DNA from: Sulfurimonas sp.
GTDB lineage: Bacteria > Campylobacterota > Campylobacteria > Campylobacterales > Sulfurimonadaceae
Length of the DNA stretch: 10,284 nt
Direction: 5' to 3'
NCBI GenBank assembly: GCA_026988735.1
Contig: JALSKR010000228.1
Coordinates: 1 to 10,284 of the forward strand
The notes below the pieces were generated by a model. The model had not been told where the DNA came from. It worked only from the letters and a program-made list of their open reading frames with translations, and ran no database searches. This document shows, in pieces, positions 6,686 to 10,284 of this stretch (its first letter is position 1; every line of letters begins with the position of its first letter). A program made the translations under genes and the position numbers.

Positions 6686-7378
6686 CTATTTTAGCAGCTC
6701 GGAGTTTTTGAGCTGCGGATAAAGTTTTAACACCTCTTTGGCAGATTTTTTTGGAATCTGCACGAGAACAGGTTCTTTTTTTGCATCAAGCCAATTGGCA
6801 ATTTTTTGTATGTTTTCTTCACTCATTGAGGTACAGCCTACTGTCGGAGTCTCTGGAGCGCGTTCTATGTGTATAAAGATGCAAGAACCTCTTCCTTTGA
6901 CTCTTTTGTGATTATAATCAACTACTATTCCCAACCTGTATTGTCTGTCTTTACGTCTCATATATTCAAAACTTTTTTCATCTCCATTTGCCATAATGAT
7001 TTGATTGTAAAAGTTTGCATCTGTATCATCAACACATATCAGGTTTTTGTCTGCATAGAGATAAGGCAGAGCATATTTGCTTTTTGGAGAATATCCAAAA
7101 ATGTCTGTAAGTTTGAAAATACCTGCGGGTGCTTTTTTGTCACCTTCATATTTCAACGCTTCATCAGGCTGTTTTTGAAACTTTTGACTTTCTACACCCC
7201 AGCCTAGTCCGTTTTTCCCCAAATTTACTCTCATCGTCTGAAAGACTTTGTTTGAGCCCTCATAACATTCGAGTTTTGCTGATGAGCTGTTCATATCATT
7301 GGCAACAACGAGCACTATTTGCTGGGAAGAAAACAAGAAAATTGACAAACTTGCCATAATTAAGAAACTTTTTATCAT
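6686..7378 (-). CDS. YkuD-fold L,D-transpeptidase family protein, exported
   Basis: A 230-residue protein with an N-terminal hydrophobic signal (about residues 2-18), so periplasmic or membrane-anchored. The region KKAPAGIFKL (81-90) matches the G-K-T-P-x-G-x-F motif that opens the catalytic fold. GSCIFIH (164-170) with H170, followed by PTVGCTSMSEENI with C182, forms the His/Cys pair in the variant found in the COG3786-type family (usual form GSAIFLH...TAGCVAL) rather than the classical SHGCIRM. Such enzymes cross-link or modify peptidoglycan stem peptides through a Cys acyl-enzyme. Whether this one is a transpeptidase or an L,D-carboxypeptidase like Helicobacter Csd6 cannot be decided from sequence, though it is shorter than Csd6. 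Its stop lies one base from the convergent argS stop, and its start faces the GNAT gene. The helical-shape role known for cell-wall hydrolases in relatives is only a possibility. Confidence 0.85.
   Translation of the reverse strand: MIKSFLIMASLSIFLFSSQQIVLVVANDMNSSSAKLECYEGSNKVFQTMRVNLGKNGLGWGVESQKFQKQPDEALKYEGDKKAPAGIFKLTDIFGYSPKSKYALPYLYADKNLICVDDTDANFYNQIIMANGDEKSFEYMRRKDRQYRLGIVVDYNHKRVKGRGSCIFIHIERAPETPTVGCTSMSEENIQKIANWLDAKKEPVLVQIPKKSAKEVLKLYPQLKNSELLK
6694..6716. other. Perfect 7-bp inverted repeat at the argS/transpeptidase junction
   Basis: GCAGCTC (6694-6700) and GAGCTGC (6710-6716) form a hairpin around a 9-base loop, inside the last codons of the transpeptidase gene and 10 bases past the argS stop. 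Five of seven pairs are G-C. No T-run follows on either strand, so it is a weak terminator candidate at best. It may instead shield 3' ends of the convergent transcripts. Confidence 0.4.
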
Positions 7379-7448
7379 AAAGTATGGTACTATTACTATT
7401 ATACGATGTCAAGAGTAAAATAGATAAAATTAAAGTTTGGATAAAACA
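7379..7448. promoter_or_regulatory. Divergent promoter region between transpeptidase and GNAT genes
   Basis: On the minus strand, TATAAT at 7403-7398 predicts a start near 7391, a 13-base leader without Shine-Dalgarno. A perfect TTGACA (7412-7407) lies only 3 bases from that box but exactly 17 bases from TACCAT (7389-7384), which would place the start on the ATG. On the plus strand, TAAAAT occurs at 7416-7421 and 7425-7430. The second predicts a start near 7437. GGA at 7439-7441, 7 bases before ATG 7449, is a modest ribosome binding site. Confidence 0.45.
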
Positions 7449-8072
7449 ATGAGTCTTAAAATAAAACAGGCTACGGCTGAAGATGCTTCTTTTTTAGCAC
7501 AAATGATTTTACAAAGTTCACGAGCAGGGAAAAAGAAGGGTCTTTTTGATGTGCTCTTCGGAACAGATAACGATACAGAAGTCTTGGAAAAACTAGAGAA
7601 GCTTACACAAACACAAGCAAAAAGTCATTGCCATTACAAAAATTTTTTAATAGCGCAAATGGACGGAAAGAGTGTGGGAACTTTATGCAGCTATGAGCCA
7701 AGAATTGCAACAAAAGAGGCTTTTGAAGAGGCCCTCAAAGAGATAGGTTGCGGGGATGAGATCAACAAACCGTTGGAAGTTGTATATGAATGCAGTTTTA
7801 ACACAAGTAAAAGCAGATTGATGTTTGATTTTATGGAAGAGCTTGAGGGTTTTATTGATGTGGGTGTACTCAAAGCATTGATGCAAAAAAGCCTGCTTAC
7901 TGCAAGACTTAAAGGCTACAGCATAGTACAGACAGTTATAGAAATCGGTTCATTGGAAGCAGAACTTTTTTATAAAAGACTCGGATTTGAAATTGTCGAC
8001 AAAAAAGAGTGTGATGCTTACAGAGAAATTTTTGGCAGAGCCGGTGTTATGCTACTGGCTATGGAATTTTAA
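7449..8072 (+). CDS. GNAT family N-acetyltransferase
   Basis: A 207-residue protein of the Gcn5-related acetyltransferase fold, which moves an acetyl group from acetyl-CoA to an amine. The N-terminal IKQATAEDASFLAQMI (5-20) is the typical strand-helix opening. LIAQMDGKSVGTLCSYE (67-83) is the central beta-hairpin. The segment around 147-157 (KSLLTARLKGY) lies where the acetyl-CoA-binding loop should be, but lacks a clean Q/RxxGxG/A, so the site is diverged. SLEAELFYKRLGFEIVD (168-184) is the C-terminal helix-strand signature. The substrate is unknown. I chose ATG 7449 over TTG 7437 because a GGA ribosome site lies 7 bases before it and the predicted transcript start is close to 7437. It probably shares a transcript with the antiporter, which follows within about 9 bases. 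Confidence 0.8.
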   Translation: MSLKIKQATAEDASFLAQMILQSSRAGKKKGLFDVLFGTDNDTEVLEKLEKLTQTQAKSHCHYKNFLIAQMDGKSVGTLCSYEPRIATKEAFEEALKEIGCGDEINKPLEVVYECSFNTSKSRLMFDFMEELEGFIDVGVLKALMQKSLLTARLKGYSIVQTVIEIGSLEAELFYKRLGFEIVDKKECDAYREIFGRAGVMLLAMEF

Positions 8073-8075
8073 AGG
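8071..8075 (+). promoter_or_regulatory. Shine-Dalgarno AAAGG pointing to an ATA codon at 8082
   Basis: AAAGG overlaps the TAA stop of the acetyltransferase gene and is followed by a 6-base spacer and then ATA (8082-8084). This spacing matches that of AAGGA before tatA and before the acidic protein gene in the same window. No such motif precedes the TTG at 8130. Confidence 0.5.
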
Positions 8076-8081
8076 CTTCTT

Positions 8082-9467
8082 ATAGAACTCTCTTTTCTCT
8101 CGGTTATTCCTTCTCTTTTAGCCATTGGTTTGGCACTTTATACAAAAAATATTATGCTCTCTTTGTTTGGAGGGATATTTCTAGGACTTTTTTTCCTTCA
8201 CGGTTTTTCATTCATCACAGCACTGGATTCTACTTTTGCACTCTTTTTCTCCCTTTTGCATGAAGTATGGATACTCAAAACCTTAGCATTTGCGGTGCTT
8301 GTCGGAAGTGTGATGGAACTCATGCAAAAAAGCGGGGGTATTAACGGATTTGTCTCTTTTATGACCCAAAAAACAAGACTTGTCAATTCTCCCCGTTCTG
8401 CTTTGCTTGTCAGTTATTTTATCGGGGTTATTATTTTTATAGAATCTTCCATAACCTCTTTGATAGCCGGAGTTGTTGGCAGACCTTTGTGTGATAAAGA
8501 GCAAGTGCCACATGCCAAACTTGCTTATGTCTGTGATTCTACTTCTGCGCCTATTAGTTCGTTGATAGTGCTCAATGGCTGGGGTGCACTTCTTCTTGGT
8601 TTGATTGCTACAGAGGTACAGACAGGAGTGATTACAGGTGACAATGTTAGTATACTGCTGCAGAGTGTTACTTATAACTTTTATGCTATAAGTGCCTTAA
8701 TTGTTACTTTTTTAGCGGTATGGTTTAATATCAATATAGGTCCGATGAAAAATGCAAAACCTTCTTTGGCAAAAACATCGTTACATGTAAACACTCAAGC
8801 GAGTATGAGCTATATGATTATTCCAATTATTTTGATGATTGGTTTTGTATTTATGTTTTTAAGCATAACAGGAAATGGTGATATGTTAAAGGGCAGCGGT
8901 TCGAGTTCTATCTTTTATACCATGCTTGCAACGTTGATGATAATGTTTATTTATTATATTGGTACGAAAAATATGTCTACAAAAACCTACACAAAAAGTG
9001 CCTATATCGGAGCAAAAAAGCTTTTTCCTATTGCTATGATACTGCTTTTTGCTTTTGCCATAGGAGATGTTACTGTTGAACTTAAAACAGGGCAGTATTT
9101 GGCTTCGCTTGCAAGTGACAATCTCAGTGTCTATCTTTTAGCCGGTGTCATATTTATACTCAGCAGTATCATCTCTTTTTCTACAGGAACATCCTGGGGA
9201 ACTTTCAGTATTATGATACCTATTGCCGTTCCGATGGCTGTGGGAATGGATGCAGATGTTGCTTTGGCAATAGGGGCTGTTATCAGCGGCGGTGTTTTTG
9301 GCGATCACTGTTCGCCCATCTCTGACACGACTATCATCTCATCTCTTGCGAGTGACTGTGAAGTAATCGAACATGTAAAGACACAACTTCCTTATGCCCT
9401 TATAAGCGGTGTTGTTGCCTTAGTTTTGTTTGTAGTTTTTGGTTTTATGACTCCAGGTAGTAGTTGA
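8082..9467 (+). CDS. Na+/H+ antiporter NhaC-type membrane protein, unusual start
   Basis: An integral membrane carrier of the NhaC family (COG1757 type), about 461 residues with some 11-12 hydrophobic segments; members exchange Na+ or organic substrates for protons. Numbered from the ATA codon, the strongest signatures are GVIIFIESSITSLIAG (115-130), STGTSWGTF (367-375) and GDHCSPISDTT (407-417) with HVKTQLPYAL close behind. The family's N-terminal helix, here SVIPSLLAIGLALYTK, is encoded from 8100, upstream of the first conventional start codon (TTG 8130). That TTG start would remove half of this helix. Reading back, the frame is open to the acetyltransferase TAA and contains no ATG, GTG or TTG; the best candidate is ATA 8082, 6 bases after AAAGG. 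A conservative annotation is 8130-9467 (445 residues). The 3' end overlaps the convergent exonuclease gene by 23 bases. The transported ion is not determined; a metabolite/H+ exchanger is possible. Confidence 0.85.
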   Translation: MELSFLSVIPSLLAIGLALYTKNIMLSLFGGIFLGLFFLHGFSFITALDSTFALFFSLLHEVWILKTLAFAVLVGSVMELMQKSGGINGFVSFMTQKTRLVNSPRSALLVSYFIGVIIFIESSITSLIAGVVGRPLCDKEQVPHAKLAYVCDSTSAPISSLIVLNGWGALLLGLIATEVQTGVITGDNVSILLQSVTYNFYAISALIVTFLAVWFNINIGPMKNAKPSLAKTSLHVNTQASMSYMIIPIILMIGFVFMFLSITGNGDMLKGSGSSSIFYTMLATLMIMFIYYIGTKNMSTKTYTKSAYIGAKKLFPIAMILLFAFAIGDVTVELKTGQYLASLASDNLSVYLLAGVIFILSSIISFSTGTSWGTFSIMIPIAVPMAVGMDADVALAIGAVISGGVFGDHCSPISDTTIISSLASDCEVIEHVKTQLPYALISGVVALVLFVVFGFMTPGSS

Positions 9468-10188
9468 TAGAGTAACGCAGATCTTCATCAATGTTTTCCA
9501 TATTTTTCAGCATCCATCTTAAATATCCTGCATCTTCACGCGCTACTTCTTCAAGACTTTTGCCTTTGTGCTTTCCAAATCTGAATGTTTGGACTAAAAT
9601 AGGAGTATTGGTTAAATCGACCATCTTTTCAACCGGATTTTCATTTGGAAACTGTGCCTGGACAATATCTTTGAGTTTTGAAAGAAAGAGTTTTAAAACA
9701 AGTACATCACCGATAGCATCATGGGCTTTGACAACAATACCGAGTGCTTTGGCTTCTTTTTCTTCTTCTTTGTAAAGTTCCATTTTATAGCGAAAATATT
9801 GCAATCTGTGTGCCTCTTCCTCCGGCATAACATGTTTGGCAACTCTGAGGGTATCTATGACCTGCATTTGTGTTTTAAAGCCCTCTTTTTCAAGCATAGT
9901 TATATCAAAAGGAGCATTGTGAATGATGAGATAATTCTCCTGAGTATTAAGTTCTAACAGTCTTTTGTATGCCTGTGTTTCTATGCAGGGTGGCTTGTCC
10001 TCAATCAAATCGGGAGTAATGCCGTGTACCTCCATCGCACCAAATTTAATCGCTATATCGGTGGAACAAAATTCATTATGAACCTCTACATCTTTGGCTC
10101 CCAAAACCATATATCCGAGTTGAATAATTCTGTCTTCTTCATTTGTGCCTGTTGTTTCTGTGTCTAAAATCACATATTTTTTTGCCAT
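9445..10188 (-). CDS. DEDDh 3'-5' exonuclease with ExoX-like C-terminal domain
   Basis: A 247-residue DnaQ-fold exonuclease that removes nucleotides from DNA or RNA 3' ends using two metal ions. Exo I is VILDTETTG with D9 and E11, Exo II is HNAPFD with D95, and Exo III is AHDAIGD with H156 and D161, a complete DEDDh set. A second domain from about 197 to the end, with FRFGKHKGKSLEEVAREDAGYLRWML, matches the C-terminal domain seen in exodeoxyribonuclease X-like proteins. That argues for a stand-alone exonuclease in repair or turnover rather than the proofreading subunit of DNA polymerase III, as which such proteins are often annotated. I chose ATG 10188: a frame 10 codons longer starts at ATG 10218, but that ATG lies inside a TATAAT box (10222-10217), so it would not be transcribed from this promoter. 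The stop is inside the convergent antiporter gene. Confidence 0.9.
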   Translation of the reverse strand: MAKKYVILDTETTGTNEEDRIIQLGYMVLGAKDVEVHNEFCSTDIAIKFGAMEVHGITPDLIEDKPPCIETQAYKRLLELNTQENYLIIHNAPFDITMLEKEGFKTQMQVIDTLRVAKHVMPEEEAHRLQYFRYKMELYKEEEKEAKALGIVVKAHDAIGDVLVLKLFLSKLKDIVQAQFPNENPVEKMVDLTNTPILVQTFRFGKHKGKSLEEVAREDAGYLRWMLKNMENIDEDLRYSINYYLES

Positions 10189-10216
10189 GACTCTTTCGCT
10201 TCTTATTTTTTTGCAC

Positions 10217-10222
10217 ATTATA
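10217..10222 (-). promoter_or_regulatory. Consensus -10 box (TATAAT) of the exonuclease gene
   Basis: Read on the minus strand, TATAAT occupies 10222 to 10217, after a T-rich stretch (complement of the A-run at 10234-10239). The predicted transcript start is near 10210, giving a leader of about 22 bases to ATG 10188 with purine-rich AAGAAG and AAAGAG stretches. Bases 10223-10284 hold no gene I can recognise. Confidence 0.5.
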
Positions 10223-10284
10223 TGCTACACTTATAAAAAAGTAGGTTAAAAATTTGATTGACTCCCCTTTGGTATATCTTTTTA

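Noticed and set aside
7437..7448. TTG 7437 as the start of the acetyltransferase.
   Set aside because: It has no ribosome site and coincides with a predicted transcript start; ATG 7449 with GGA at 7 bases fits better.
10189..10218. Ten-codon N-terminal extension of the exonuclease from ATG 10218.
   Set aside because: The ATG overlaps the TATAAT box and so lies upstream of the predicted transcript start; the exonuclease fold begins right after ATG 10188.
1..10284. A new defence, phage or mobile system in this window.
   Set aside because: All recognisable genes are housekeeping or common accessory families in a syntenic Campylobacterota context. I see no integrase, transposase, terminal repeats, CRISPR repeats or toxin-antitoxin pair.

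Overview
The window looks like a chromosomal stretch from a free-living member of the Campylobacterota (epsilonproteobacteria), most likely Sulfurimonas-like. The evidence is the AT-rich base composition, the protein sequence style, promoters made of a T-rich stretch plus a -10 box without a clear -35, and the gene order ABC ATPase - fliR - very acidic protein - gmk - tatA - argS. From memory, this is the order (reversed) of the Campylobacter jejuni block Cj1180c-Cj1175c; no search was run. The genus is an inference.

Layout: bases 49-1254 (+) encode an NDH-2-like pyridine-nucleotide:quinone oxidoreductase. Bases 1292-1936 (+) encode a LolD/FtsE-type ABC ATPase. The conserved block then continues with fliR (flagellar export gate, 1947-2711), a receiver-headed very acidic protein (2771-4150), gmk (4147-4767), tatA (4855-5085) and argS (5089-6684). 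A convergent L,D-transpeptidase (6686-7378, -) ends one base after argS. Divergent from it are a GNAT acetyltransferase (7449-8072, +) and an NhaC-type antiporter (about 8082-9467, +). A DEDDh 3'-5' exonuclease with an ExoX-like C-terminal domain (9445-10188, -) overlaps the antiporter tail to tail by 23 bases.

How the genes relate: this is mostly core housekeeping (nucleotide metabolism, tRNA charging, Tat export, flagellar export, envelope maintenance, ion homeostasis). The acidic protein and gmk overlap at ATGA, and tatA and argS are separated by 3 bases in the same frame. Both pairs look translationally coupled. I see no tRNA, rRNA, insertion sequence, CRISPR array or phage gene, and no clear sign of recent transfer.

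I do not see a convincing novel multi-gene system. The points most worth a second look are: (1) the antiporter reading frame lacks any ATG/GTG/TTG upstream of its conserved N-terminus but has a well-placed Shine-Dalgarno before an ATA codon; (2) two genes whose -10 boxes place the transcript start exactly on the ATG, predicting leaderless mRNAs; (3) the receiver-like head with a very long acidic tail between fliR and gmk; and (4) a fliR terminator whose T-run also serves as the T-rich element of the next promoter.
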